Shown here: piece by piece, positions 35,034-44,804 of the stretch
Position numbering within the stretch: the first letter of the stretch is position 1
Layout: each line of letters starts with the position of its first letter
Assembly: GCA_022574595.1 (NCBI GenBank)
Contig: JACZRS010000009.1
Location: 62,001 to 126,000 of the forward strand
Source of the DNA: Planctomycetota bacterium
GTDB taxonomy: Bacteria; Planctomycetota; Phycisphaerae; Phycisphaerales; SM1A02
DNA: 64,000 nucleotides
Direction of reading: 5' to 3'
Program-made: the position numbers and the translations under genes
The notes under the pieces: generated by a model
Database searches by the model: none
Told to the model about the DNA's origin: nothing
The model's input: the letters and a program-made list of their open reading frames with translations, nothing else

Positions 35034-36055
35034 TGGAATAAGCGTGATGTCACCATTAGTTCCAAATCGCGATCTCGGATCTGTGTGCCATCGAATTTCC
35101 AGGTTGCCTCGTTGCCCTTGACTGAATCCGCATTACTAGCAACTATCTGGCCAGGCATTTCGACGGTGATCTCAAATGTATCATCGCCCAAATCCTCTGT
35201 AATTTTATAGTAGCGGCTGTGCCAGTTGTATCGCTGCATAAAAGTTTTTATTTGCGAGCCACCCAAATAACAATGCTCTCTTAACGCCTTGCGTAGCCTG
35301 TTAATTGTTGCCAGCTCCCACTGCTCGGCTTCCTCCTCAATTGCCTCGTCGCGCTCCTCCTTATCAGGAATTTCCATTAAAGTTAATAGCCGATCGTAAT
35401 TCACCTCATTCTTGAATTGATTCATGCTTTGATGAACGTTCAGCCAGGAGTCCTGTGGCAAGTCTGGCAATACTTCCAGGAAAGCTTTTCGAGCAAAGGT
35501 TATAAGCTTAGCGGATTCAAAATCGACAAAAGCTTTTAACAGTTTACTTCGATCATTCTTAGCGAGATCCTCAATACCCTTTCCTTCGAGTTCTTTTAGA
35601 GGGTCATTTAGAAGTTGTTTTTTTAGTGTTTCAAGGTTAGCCCAGGATCGCCTTTCATATTTGCGGTGAAAATGGTAGTAGGTTCCATCATCACGCTGCT
35701 CAATCTTTAGCGTAGTAGGAAATTGCAGATACAGATCGGGATTCATATCGTCGAATGCGGCATAATTACGCGGAAGCTCAACATTAGGAGGAAAGATTGC
35801 CAGCGCACTAATGCGGAATGTCTTTTTGCCTTTGTCATCCTCTTCGACCGAGTCTTCAGCAAGCCAACCTGCCTGGATAGATGGAAGCGCATCACCTTCC
35901 AAAAGCTCGTTGATAGAATCCGTTGAGAAGTCAGCCTGGATTACCACAGTTGCGTCAGCTTTAACGGTGATATGCTCCTTGCGCTCAAGACAGCCGAGCA
36001 GCAAAAGTGCTATCCCAATAGTTAAAGCGATTGCGAAATGATTTTTCATGGTCAT
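35030..36055 (-). CDS. Hypothetical lipoprotein in the ECF sigma operon
   Basis: A protein of about 341 residues with a lipoprotein signal (MTMKNHFAIALTIGIALLLLGC, lipobox LLGC) starts at ATG 36055 behind GGGAGGT. The frame extends further up to 36115, but that part lacks a signal. The mature part begins with a beta segment resembling a repeated-strand domain (HITVKADATVVIQADFS), then a long charged helical region (KEERDEAIEEEAEQWELATINRLRKAL). I do not recognise the family. Its position as first gene of a sigma/anti-sigma operon suggests an envelope component or stress sensor. Confidence 0.75.
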   Translation of the reverse strand: MTMKNHFAIALTIGIALLLLGCLERKEHITVKADATVVIQADFSTDSINELLEGDALPSIQAGWLAEDSVEEDDKGKKTFRISALAIFPPNVELPRNYAAFDDMNPDLYLQFPTTLKIEQRDDGTYYHFHRKYERRSWANLETLKKQLLNDPLKELEGKGIEDLAKNDRSKLLKAFVDFESAKLITFARKAFLEVLPDLPQDSWLNVHQSMNQFKNEVNYDRLLTLMEIPDKEERDEAIEEEAEQWELATINRLRKALREHCYLGGSQIKTFMQRYNWHSRYYKITEDLGDDTFEITVEMPGQIVASNADSVKGNEATWKFDGTQIRDRDLELMVTSRLFQ

Positions 36056-36258
36056 AGTGTGACCTCCCGCTAGAAAAAGTTGAAAGCTCACAAGGATGAC
36101 GGTCACGGTAGCCAAATGGATGACACGAAACTTGCTAGTTCTTGATCACAAAATCAATAAAGTGATTAAATTCACTCAAATAGTCACCGCTTGTGCGAGA
36201 TCCGCAGGCACACTGATTTCTATGAAGCGAAGGGCCATGCACACTTTCTAACCGAGCG

Positions 36259-38028
36259 GTGGCAATTGGACAACTTGGCTCTGCTTTCGAGTCCTTTATT
36301 GGCAGTTGCCGATTAACGTATGTGGACCTTTGGAACTCATTACTTGATGTGATTATTTTGCTCGCAGCAGCCCTGGTCCTAGGGGCTATCTTCGAGCGAT
36401 TTCGCCAGAGTGCGATACTGGGCTATCTCCTTGCAGGCACACTGCTTGGGCCTAATGCGCTGCACTGGATCTCCAATGAAGAAAGCGTGAAGACTCTGGC
36501 AGAACTGGGTGTTGCCCTGCTGCTATTCACCATCGGCCTCGAGTTTTCCTGGGGACGCTTAAGGCGAATGGGAAGAACAGCTTTGGGAGGAGGAATTGCA
36601 CAAGTAATCATAACAATGCTAGTGGCTTGCGGGGCAGCCTATGGACTGGGGTTAGATATAAAGCCAGCTCTGACAATCGGTGCAGTGATTGCCCTTAGTA
36701 GTACCGCAAGCGTGCTGCGCATTTTAATGGCAAGATCTGAAATTGAAAGCGTTCATGGACGCTTCGCACTTGGCATATTGCTGGTTCAAGATATGGCTGT
36801 GGTCCCGCTTGTGATAATGGTGAGTCTGATGAGTGGAGGCGGAGGCAGCGGCAGCGCATCAGGGAATATCCTGCTAATGATCCTGCTTGGGGCAGTTTTG
36901 CTTAGTGGCTTTTACTTGCTGTTTAATTACATCGTGCCCGCAGTTCTTGGCACGCACATGATGCAAAAGAATCGTGATCTGCCGATTCTGCTAGCTATTG
37001 TTGTGGGCTTGGGATCTGCATGGACTGCACATAATTTGGGCTTCTCCCCTGCACTTGGCGCATTTATCGCAGGAATGTTGCTGGGAGAATCTCCATTTGC
37101 AACACAAATTCGATCCGATATCTCTTCGCTGAGAACCGTATTGCTAACACTATTCTTCAGCTCGATCGGTATGCTCGGCAATCCAGCATGGATGCTGAAC
37201 AATTGGTTTTCGATCGTCGCACTTGTATTTGCGATTATTGTGGGTAAAGCAACAATCGTTTGGTTAGTATTACGATTCTTCAAGAAAACACACACCAACG
37301 CTATCCGCAGCGGCTTATGTTTAGCACAAGTTGGTGAGTTTTCATTTGTGCTTCTAGCAGCTGCAACAATAGCTACAGCCGACGGCGCAAGCACCAGCAT
37401 TATCACCGCTGAAGTATTTAACCTGATCGTATCGGCAACATTATTATCGCTGTTCTTAACACCTTATCTAATTGCGGGCGCTACGCCTATCTCAACGACA
37501 ATTGTTAAATTCCTTGAGAAAACTGGTTTAGCTAAACGCTCATTGCCTGAGCCGCCGCACCCTACATTGATATTGCAGGAACATATTATCGTGGTGGGGT
37601 TTGGGCCTGCGGGTAAAGAGATCTGTGAAACTCTTAATGAGCAGCGATCTTCGGTTACGATTATTGACCTTAATTCCAACGCCATACATTCCGCACGCAG
37701 TCGCGGCTTCAATGCACACATCGGTGATGCACGACAAGCAGAAGTGCTGCAGCACGCTCATATTACAACGGCTGCTACGATTGTGATAACGCTGCCTGAT
37801 CCTACTGCTGTGCGCAGCATTGTTGAGTTAGCACGTGGTCTGGCGCCTGGTGTACACATTATCGCCAGAGCGAGATACCACATTTATCGTTGGGAACTTC
37901 AAATAGCCGGCGCTGATGTTGTGGTCGATGAAGAACAACAAGTTGGTTTGCAATTAGCCAAAGAGCTTGGCGAGCATATGCAGATAGCTACTCAACAAGA
38001 CAACATTAATAATCAACACGATTCTTGA
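36259..38028 (+). CDS. Kef-type monovalent cation/proton antiporter with RCK domain
   Basis: A 589-residue membrane protein. About 12 hydrophobic segments make up a CPA2 Na+/H+-exchanger domain: AILGYLLAGTLLGP, LAELGVALLLFTIGLEFSW, ALSSTASVLRIL, LGILLVQDMAVVPLV and GFSPALGAFIAGMLLGES. A RCK/TrkA-N domain follows from about residue 440 (IIVVGFGPAGKEICETLN, then GDARQAEVL), which binds NAD(H). It should exchange K+ or Na+ for protons. The start is uncertain: GTG 36259 has no clear Shine-Dalgarno, and GTG 36322 is possible. It converges on metH with 3 bases between stops. Confidence 0.9.
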   Translation: MAIGQLGSAFESFIGSCRLTYVDLWNSLLDVIILLAAALVLGAIFERFRQSAILGYLLAGTLLGPNALHWISNEESVKTLAELGVALLLFTIGLEFSWGRLRRMGRTALGGGIAQVIITMLVACGAAYGLGLDIKPALTIGAVIALSSTASVLRILMARSEIESVHGRFALGILLVQDMAVVPLVIMVSLMSGGGGSGSASGNILLMILLGAVLLSGFYLLFNYIVPAVLGTHMMQKNRDLPILLAIVVGLGSAWTAHNLGFSPALGAFIAGMLLGESPFATQIRSDISSLRTVLLTLFFSSIGMLGNPAWMLNNWFSIVALVFAIIVGKATIVWLVLRFFKKTHTNAIRSGLCLAQVGEFSFVLLAAATIATADGASTSIITAEVFNLIVSATLLSLFLTPYLIAGATPISTTIVKFLEKTGLAKRSLPEPPHPTLILQEHIIVVGFGPAGKEICETLNEQRSSVTIIDLNSNAIHSARSRGFNAHIGDARQAEVLQHAHITTAATIVITLPDPTAVRSIVELARGLAPGVHIIARARYHIYRWELQIAGADVVVDEEQQVGLQLAKELGEHMQIATQQDNINNQHDS

Positions 38029-38031
38029 AGA

Positions 38032-41000
38032 TTATACGTTAAAATACTTGGCTTCAGGGTGGTGGACGATTATGGCGCTGGTGCTTTGTTCGGGGTCGAT
38101 CTGCCAATTCTCTGTTAGAATGCAGCCAATGCGCTGTGGTTGTAGCAATCTAAACAGCTTCTCCTGATCACTCAATTCCGGACATGCGGGGTAACCAAAA
38201 CTATAGCGGCTTCCTCGATATTTCTGCGTGAATAGCTTGCGGATAACCGGCGAATCATCGTTTCCAATACCCATCTCCGCTCTCATGCGTTTGTGCCAAA
38301 TCTCCGCAAGAGCCTCTGCGCCTTCAACGCCAATCCCGTGTAAGTAGAGATATTCTGTGTACTCGTTTCGCTCAAATAATTGCCTGGCCCTGTGACTTAT
38401 TTCCGCGCCCATAGTTACACACGAAAAACCAATCACATCTCCCTCACCTGAGTCTACACTGCGAAAATAATCACTGATACATAATCGACGTCGATCTTCC
38501 TGTCTGGGGAAACTGAATCTCTCAATTTCCTTATCATGATCCTCAGCATCAAAGATAATAAGATCATCGCCCTGGGAATTGCAAGGCCAATACCCATAAA
38601 CAAGCTGTGGACGCAGGATTTTCTCATCCTTGCACTGAGCTTTTATACGATCAAAGATCGGCTCAACTGTATCTTTAATTAAGATTTCATATTCATCTCG
38701 CGATGAAGCCCCTTTCTTAAACCCCCACTGCCCCCGGAATAGAGCGACAGTATTTACGTAAGGGTAGATTTCATCAAGCTCAATATCTTCGATTAATCGA
38801 TCTCCGAAGAACGGCACTTTGGGGATAATAACTTCAGTACTAACACTTGATCGCTCAGCAACGGCAACTTGCTTACTTGCTTTACCTTTATCAGCGCCCT
38901 TCTTTGCTTCACTCTTGGCAGCGCTTTCTGCGCGTTTTGTAAGGCGAGTATCTATCTCATTATCTATGGTGTCAAGCTGCTTGTCCGCTAAGTGATCACA
39001 AATGCGCAGCCCTTCAAAAGCATCACGGCCGTAATAAAGTGGGCCGTTATATATTGACCGTAAATGTGATTCGCCATAGTGGCGTGTTAAAGCTGCCCCA
39101 CCCAGCAGGATAGGAACTTTGATATTAAGTGCATTAAGTTCTTTGAGATTCTGCTCCATTACTGTAACTGATTTCACTAACAGCCCCGACATACCGATCG
39201 CATCAGCTTTGATGTCATTATATGCTTCTATGATCTTATGAATGTGCTGCTTGATTCCCAGGTTATGTACTTCATAACCGTTATTAGTCAGGATGATATC
39301 AACAAGATTCTTGCCAATATCGTGAACATCACCGGCTACGGTTGCAATAATGATCTTCGCCTTGGCGCTTGCCTCGCCTTCGCCTTTGGCCATGTGCGGC
39401 TCTAAATATGCAACCGCTTTTTTCATAACCTCTGCGGATTGTAAAACGAAGGGAAGCTGCATTTGACCTGAGCCAAATAAGTCGCCGACAGTTTTCATTC
39501 CCATAAGCAAATGCTCGTTTATGATTTCAAGCGGGGAGTATTTACCCATCGCTAGATCGAGATGATCATTGAGATTTTTATCTTCACCATCAACAATGTG
39601 CCGCTGAAGCTGTTCTTCTAATGAAAGAGTCTCGATATCAACTTCATCTTTGGTTTCATCATCATCAGAAAAAAGACTGATGAAATGTAGTAACGGATCA
39701 AAATCCGCGGGCATATTTTCAGGCCGATCATCGCCGCGTTTATCGAAGATTAGCCACTGAGCTGCATCCCATTTTTCATCTTCAATTTTATTGCGTGGAA
39801 GAATCTTGCTGGCATGAACGATGGCCGCGGTAAGGCCTCTCTTCATTGCTTCATGCAGGAAGGCTGAATTTAGTACAACCCGAGAAGGCTGTTTCAAACC
39901 GAAACTTATATTCGATAGTCCCAGCAATATTCCGCAGTTAGGAAAACGCTCGCTAATAAGTCTAATCCCCTCTAGTGTTTCATGCCCTAGCTTACGATCA
40001 TCCTCAATACCCGTAGCTACAGTAAATGTAAGCGGATCAAAGAGCATATCCTGTTCATCAAGACCCCATTTGTTAGTAAACAGGTCGTGCATGCGCTCAG
40101 CTATTTCAAGCTTGCGCACTGCGGTCTTGGCCATTCCCGCTTGTGGATCTTCATCAATAGTTAAGGCGACGCAAGCAGCGCCGTAGCGCTTAAGTAAAGG
40201 ACAAACATCATCAAAACGCTTCTCGCCATCTTCGAGATTGATAGAGTTAACAATGCACTTACCGCCTGCTATTTTTAGTGCTGCTTCAAGTACCGGCGTT
40301 TCGGTCGAATCAATCATGATTGGTACGTTTACTTGGCGAACATATCTGCTAACGACTTCACTGATATCTTTAACACCATCGCGTCCAACATAATCAACAC
40401 AAACATCCAGTAGATGCGAACCGTGCTTTACTTCATCACGGGCCATGGAAACCAGTCCATCGTAATCTTCTTCATCTAGTAAACGTTTGAATTTGCGCGA
40501 ACCATTTGCATTTGTGCGCTCAGCTATTATTAGAAAAGACTTATCCTGCTTGAAATCAACCTGGCTGTATAAGCTCGAACATCCAGCGTTGGGTTTTACC
40601 ACTACACGTTTTGCAGGAGCGCGATCGCCTACTGCTTCGGCTAGTAGTTTGATATGTTCAGGCGTTGTGCCGCAGCAACCACCTACTATATTTACGCCAA
40701 ACTCTTCGACGAATCGCATCATCGCTTCGACGAATGGCTGGGGTCCAAGTGGATATTCAGTTCGCCCTTCTACTAAAACAGGCAAACCCGCATTTGGAAT
40801 TACCGAAACTGGACCATTCCAATGTTTAGTAAGCCACGCAAGATGTTCACCCATTTCCGTTGGGCCTGTTGCGCAGTTTAAGCCGAGCGAAGCTATGGGG
40901 AACATGGAAAGTGCGTTGGCTGCTGCCTCGATTTCAGTTCCAAGCAGCATGGTATCTGTAGTTTCAATAGTAACGCTGACTAGGATTGGAATATCATCAG

Positions 41001-41559
41001 TAGTCTTGTTCTTTTGAGATAACGCATCTAAACATGAATTGATTGCACATTTAACTTGTAGTAAGTCTTGACAAGTTTCGAGTAATAGTGCATCGACCCC
41101 GCCATCGATTAGGCCTCGCGCTTGCTCTTGATAACTATCATGCATTTCATCCCAAGTTGTCTGACCCAAACTGACAAGCTTAGTGCCCGGCCCAAATGAT
41201 CCAATTACAAATCGCGGCTTATCATTTGATGAAAATCGCGCGCAAGCAGCTCGGGCGATTTCAGCTGCATTTTTATTTATTTCATATGTCCAACTAACCA
41301 CATCAGCATCAAATTCACTGAAGACGAGCTTGTTGGCCCCAAAAGTATTGGTTTCAACACAATCGGCCCCCACAGAAAGGAATGATTCGTGGATTTCCTG
41401 GATTAGCTCAGGACGAGATTTAACCAGAAGATCAACACAGTTTTCATGCCCCAGATAATCTCGCTCAATATCCAGAGGCATGGCCTGAATCGTCGCACCC
41501 ATAGACCCGTCAAAGACGAGCAATCGGCGATCAAGCTCTTGAAGAAAGCGGCATGTCAT
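38032..41559 (-). CDS. metH: Cobalamin-dependent methionine synthase
   Basis: Full-length MetH (1175 residues) transfers methyl from methyltetrahydrofolate through cobalamin to homocysteine. The domains are in the usual order. The homocysteine-binding barrel has [12 protein letters not shown] and the zinc cysteines GLNCATGP and [11 protein letters not shown] (about residue 295). The pterin-binding barrel runs about 335-620. The B12 cap and binding domain has [11 protein letters not shown] (His ligand, about 745). The AdoMet-dependent reactivation domain runs about 920-1175 ([12 protein letters not shown]). A Lys/Ala/Glu-rich linker ([20 protein letters not shown]) before the last domain is unusual. 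No cobalamin riboswitch was recognised upstream. Confidence 0.97.
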   Translation of the reverse strand: MTCRFLQELDRRLLVFDGSMGATIQAMPLDIERDYLGHENCVDLLVKSRPELIQEIHESFLSVGADCVETNTFGANKLVFSEFDADVVSWTYEINKNAAEIARAACARFSSNDKPRFVIGSFGPGTKLVSLGQTTWDEMHDSYQEQARGLIDGGVDALLLETCQDLLQVKCAINSCLDALSQKNKTTDDIPILVSVTIETTDTMLLGTEIEAAANALSMFPIASLGLNCATGPTEMGEHLAWLTKHWNGPVSVIPNAGLPVLVEGRTEYPLGPQPFVEAMMRFVEEFGVNIVGGCCGTTPEHIKLLAEAVGDRAPAKRVVVKPNAGCSSLYSQVDFKQDKSFLIIAERTNANGSRKFKRLLDEEDYDGLVSMARDEVKHGSHLLDVCVDYVGRDGVKDISEVVSRYVRQVNVPIMIDSTETPVLEAALKIAGGKCIVNSINLEDGEKRFDDVCPLLKRYGAACVALTIDEDPQAGMAKTAVRKLEIAERMHDLFTNKWGLDEQDMLFDPLTFTVATGIEDDRKLGHETLEGIRLISERFPNCGILLGLSNISFGLKQPSRVVLNSAFLHEAMKRGLTAAIVHASKILPRNKIEDEKWDAAQWLIFDKRGDDRPENMPADFDPLLHFISLFSDDDETKDEVDIETLSLEEQLQRHIVDGEDKNLNDHLDLAMGKYSPLEIINEHLLMGMKTVGDLFGSGQMQLPFVLQSAEVMKKAVAYLEPHMAKGEGEASAKAKIIIATVAGDVHDIGKNLVDIILTNNGYEVHNLGIKQHIHKIIEAYNDIKADAIGMSGLLVKSVTVMEQNLKELNALNIKVPILLGGAALTRHYGESHLRSIYNGPLYYGRDAFEGLRICDHLADKQLDTIDNEIDTRLTKRAESAAKSEAKKGADKGKASKQVAVAERSSVSTEVIIPKVPFFGDRLIEDIELDEIYPYVNTVALFRGQWGFKKGASSRDEYEILIKDTVEPIFDRIKAQCKDEKILRPQLVYGYWPCNSQGDDLIIFDAEDHDKEIERFSFPRQEDRRRLCISDYFRSVDSGEGDVIGFSCVTMGAEISHRARQLFERNEYTEYLYLHGIGVEGAEALAEIWHKRMRAEMGIGNDDSPVIRKLFTQKYRGSRYSFGYPACPELSDQEKLFRLLQPQRIGCILTENWQIDPEQSTSAIIVHHPEAKYFNV

Positions 41560-41727
41560 GGCAGCATTATACCCTTCGGCTTGATTTCATTCAACACTTA
41601 ATCCGGATGAACGGATAAATAGCGTCTTTATATTGCCCTATCGCGTCTGGGTGCCATCTTAACTGTCTTACGAGGTCTATGATCGGACCTTATCGAGCCT
41701 GATTATGTATATATAATAGAGGTAAGA

Positions 41728-42681
41728 ATGAACGAAAATGCCATCAATCTCAAGAAGGTAAATAAGCTATTTGGCTCAACCCATGCGGTGCGTGATCTTG
41801 ATCTGACCGTTCCTAAGGGCAGTTTATGCGGCTTTCTTGGCCCAAATGGTGCGGGCAAGACAACCACTATCCGCATGATAATGTCCATTATCTATCCGGA
41901 TCATGGCTCAATTGAAGTTCTTGGTGGTAACGCACTTAGCTCAAAGGACCGCATTGGTTATCTACCTGAAGAACGAGGCCTATACCGCAAGATGCGCGTG
42001 GGAGATTTTCTGGAATATATGGCCACCCTCAAAGGAATCACAAGACCTGATCTGCGAACTTATATAAAAGGATGGCTCAAGCGAATTGATCTGCCTGATG
42101 TTTTCTCAAAAAAATGTGAGGAACTATCCAAAGGTATGCAGCAGAAAATTCAGTTCCTGACATCAATCCTTCACGAGCCAGAGTTACTGATCCTTGATGA
42201 ACCGTTTTCTGGCTTGGATCCAGTTAATACAGAACTGCTTAACAAGCTTATTAGAGAGCTGAGCCAACAAGGTACGACAATTATTTTCTCAACACATGTC
42301 TTGCATCAGGCAGAGCAAATTTGTGACCGAATCTTCTTAATCAATAAAGGTGTAAAAATTCTCGACGCAACACTTGAACAAATACGTGAGCGTTTTGATC
42401 CAAGAACTATACTTGCTGAGCCGTTTGATGATAATCCGCCCAGCAATAATATTCCGGGTATAAAATCATCTCGCAAACTCCCGCACTCGGCTGCGTATGA
42501 ATTAGAAATTGATATTGGAGCAAATCCCCAAATTATAATGCAATGCGTGCTCTCAGAGAAACCTATGCGATCTGTTGAACTTCGACGTTTAAGTTTGGAT
42601 GAAGTATTTATTCAGGTGGTGCAGCAAGATGTTGGTAAAGAGGCTGCTGAACTTGCGCGCGAGGAGTTGAGCCTTGTCTAA
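41728..42681 (+). CDS. ABC exporter ATP-binding protein, NatA-like
   Basis: A 317-residue ATPase with Walker A GPNGAGKTTT, Q-loop YLPEERGLY, signature LSKGMQQKIQFL, Walker B LLILDEPFSGLDP and switch His FSTHV. The DUF4162-type C-terminal extension (about residues 225-300) is common in NatA/CcmA-like exporters. A TATAAT at 41712-41717 precedes the gene very closely, with AGAGG between it and the ATG. Its 3' end overlaps the permease gene by 8 bases, so the pair forms an exporter of unknown substrate. Confidence 0.92.
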   Translation: MNENAINLKKVNKLFGSTHAVRDLDLTVPKGSLCGFLGPNGAGKTTTIRMIMSIIYPDHGSIEVLGGNALSSKDRIGYLPEERGLYRKMRVGDFLEYMATLKGITRPDLRTYIKGWLKRIDLPDVFSKKCEELSKGMQQKIQFLTSILHEPELLILDEPFSGLDPVNTELLNKLIRELSQQGTTIIFSTHVLHQAEQICDRIFLINKGVKILDATLEQIRERFDPRTILAEPFDDNPPSNNIPGIKSSRKLPHSAAYELEIDIGANPQIIMQCVLSEKPMRSVELRRLSLDEVFIQVVQQDVGKEAAELAREELSLV

Positions 42682-44074
42682 AACCATTATAATTGCCTGG
42701 CGTGAGTTTAAACTGACTGTATTTCGCAAGGTTTTCATCCTCGGCGTACTTGGTATCCCGGTGCTAATTGTAGGAGTAATGATTCTTGCTGGTTACATGA
42801 TGGTTCAGCACGAAGAGCCACCATTGGTTGGAACCATCGCTATAGTTGATAGTACCGGAGAAGTTGTGAAGGCTGCGAAGATTGAATTTGACGCTGAGCG
42901 CATTCGCCGAGATCAACAGCTTCAGTTAAAGCAAATGCAGGAACAATCTCTTGATGCAATGAAAGGCGGCGTCGCTTCACCAGGAAATATAGGCTCTATG
43001 CCTCAGATGCCTACGCGTGGTGATGTAGATATTACGGTTGAAAGTATTGATGCATCCAACGAACAGCTTGTTAGTGAACTAAACGATCGGGTTAGGGTAG
43101 GTGATTTTATTGCAGCCGTTATAATTACTCCAGAAACTATTTCCACAGCAAAGATTGGGGATGAAAATTCGGGTGATGTTCGCAGCACATTCGATCTTTC
43201 TGTTGGTGAAGAACTTGACTCAGATCATGTTGGTCTTATTGAGAGGCGCATTGGTGCAGCTGTAGTTCGAGTAAGAGCTGAGCGGGCAGGATACGATCCA
43301 GATGTTGCTATTGCGATGCTCAAGTACCCGACCGCCAAGACTACGCGCACATTAAAGGATGGCGAAGATGCTAGTGAGTCCAAAGTAGTTCGCAAACTAA
43401 AACAAATGATTCCCTTAGTTTTCATGATGCTCATTTGGATGGGGACAATGGTATCAAGCCAACACTTGATGATGTCCACAATTGAAGAAAAATCCAACCG
43501 CGTAATGGAAGTGTTGCTTAGTGCTGTAAGTCCTCTGCAACTAATGACAGGGAAAATTCTAGGCCACGGTGGTGTGGGGCTATTAATCGTAGGTATTTAT
43601 TCATCTGTCGCAATAGCTGGACTAATAGCGTCTTCGTTTTTTCACCTTATAGATCCAATGGATCTTGTATATCTAGCTGTCTTCTACTTCATGGCTTATT
43701 TTATGATTGCATCAATAATGGCTGCGGTAGGAAGTGCTGTCAGCGATATTAGAGAAGCCAACACACTTGTTACGCCAATAATGATGATTCTAATGATTCC
43801 ATTGATGCTTTGGATGCCCATAATTCAGGATCCAAACGGCACTATCGCAACAGCATTTTCGTTCATTCCCCCAGCCATTCCCTTTGCAATGATTCTTCGC
43901 CTCGCAGCAGAAGAGGCGGTCCCATTATGGCAAATCCCAGTCAGCATTATTTGGGGATATTTCTGCGTATTCGCCATGATCTGGTTAGCAGCAAAGATCT
44001 TCCGTGTAGGTGTGTTGATGTACGGCAAACCCCCATCGCCGCTTCAGCTAATAAAATGGATTAGATATTCATAG
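42674..44074 (+). CDS. ABC-2 type permease, NatB-like
   Basis: A 466-residue permease whose TTG start 42674 lies seven bases after GAGGAG, inside the ATPase gene's 3' end. An N-terminal membrane helix (KVFILGVLGIPVLIVGVMI) is followed by a large extracytoplasmic domain (about residues 45-245), then about five C-terminal membrane helices with the conserved EEKSNRVMEVLLSAVSPLQLMTGKILG. This is the NatB/ABC-2 family, usually exporting Na+, drugs or polysaccharide. The stop overlaps the 3' end of the convergent Lgt-like gene by 14 bases. Confidence 0.9.
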   Translation: MSKTIIIAWREFKLTVFRKVFILGVLGIPVLIVGVMILAGYMMVQHEEPPLVGTIAIVDSTGEVVKAAKIEFDAERIRRDQQLQLKQMQEQSLDAMKGGVASPGNIGSMPQMPTRGDVDITVESIDASNEQLVSELNDRVRVGDFIAAVIITPETISTAKIGDENSGDVRSTFDLSVGEELDSDHVGLIERRIGAAVVRVRAERAGYDPDVAIAMLKYPTAKTTRTLKDGEDASESKVVRKLKQMIPLVFMMLIWMGTMVSSQHLMMSTIEEKSNRVMEVLLSAVSPLQLMTGKILGHGGVGLLIVGIYSSVAIAGLIASSFFHLIDPMDLVYLAVFYFMAYFMIASIMAAVGSAVSDIREANTLVTPIMMILMIPLMLWMPIIQDPNGTIATAFSFIPPAIPFAMILRLAAEEAVPLWQIPVSIIWGYFCVFAMIWLAAKIFRVGVLMYGKPPSPLQLIKWIRYS

Positions 44075-44804
44075 CAGTTTTAAGACTGTTGTCTTGCACA
44101 AGATCATGGCTTTGCGTTTTTCGACGTTGTAAATATCTAATTGTTCCAAATGTTAGCAGCAGCAAGGCTAAGAAATGATAGCCACTAAGTGGGCCGATGA
44201 TTTTCGAATCAGCGCGCAGAAACTCGTGGCTAAATCTAAACAGGCCATACGCCATAAGATAGATGTGAAATCGATTACCAGTTTGCCAATTAAATCGTGT
44301 TGCGGGAAGCGCCCATGCAAGGAACGCGAGATTAAATAGAAATTCGATGGGTACAGCCGGCCAACGCGCAAGTCCTTCGCCATCTATCAAAGTCCACCAA
44401 TTTTGCTCACAAATAATTCCTTTACAGCAACCTGCAAAAAGGCATCCAATCCTGCCAAGCGCAAGACCAATTGGGGCAATGATTGCAAACACATCGCCGG
44501 TTGTTCGTGTGTACTTAAGGTATCTTTTTGCAATCTCGACCGCGATATATCCACCCAGCAAACCTCCAGTAACACTTCGTCCACTAATTAATGCAAGCCA
44601 ATCGTTACGGTAGAACCAACCTTCCGCAATAAGAAAAGCAAGTTTGGCACCGACCAACGCTCCAAATAAGCCACAGAAATAGATAATTGTTAGTCTACTA
44701 TCATGTCGGCCGTCTTTGCTGTTGATTTTGCCCCATACATAAGCAGTAATCAAAATCCCAATAAGTGCCATCGCTCCATAGATATTTACAAGCTGCCAAT
44801 TCAT
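44061..44804 (-). CDS. Lgt-like membrane protein (prolipoprotein diacylglyceryl transferase family, atypical)
   Basis: A 247-residue protein with about seven membrane helices. Family marks include SGRSVTGGLLGGY, GLALGRIGCLFAGCCKG (the 'GR-G' signature that binds phosphatidylglycerol) and PVEFL-like PAVPIEFLFNLAFL. In the first motif a Thr stands where E. coli Lgt has the essential His103 (usually HGGL), and the asparagines of the second signature are replaced by Cys. It may therefore be a paralogue acting on another acceptor rather than the housekeeping Lgt. Its ATG overlaps the stop of the radical SAM gene (ATGA), so the two are tightly coupled. Confidence 0.75.
   Translation of the reverse strand: MNWQLVNIYGAMALIGILITAYVWGKINSKDGRHDSRLTIIYFCGLFGALVGAKLAFLIAEGWFYRNDWLALISGRSVTGGLLGGYIAVEIAKRYLKYTRTTGDVFAIIAPIGLALGRIGCLFAGCCKGIICEQNWWTLIDGEGLARWPAVPIEFLFNLAFLAWALPATRFNWQTGNRFHIYLMAYGLFRFSHEFLRADSKIIGPLSGYHFLALLLLTFGTIRYLQRRKTQSHDLVQDNSLKTAMNI

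Noticed and set aside
41560-41727. Possible cobalamin or SAM riboswitch upstream of metH
   Set aside because: I could not find the B12 box or the conserved SAM-riboswitch stems in this 168-base gap.
41705-41728. TATAAT at 41712-41717 as the promoter of the NatAB-like operon
   Set aside because: It would place the transcript start almost at the ATG and leave the AGAGG site out of the message, and no -35 element was seen; not listed as a feature.
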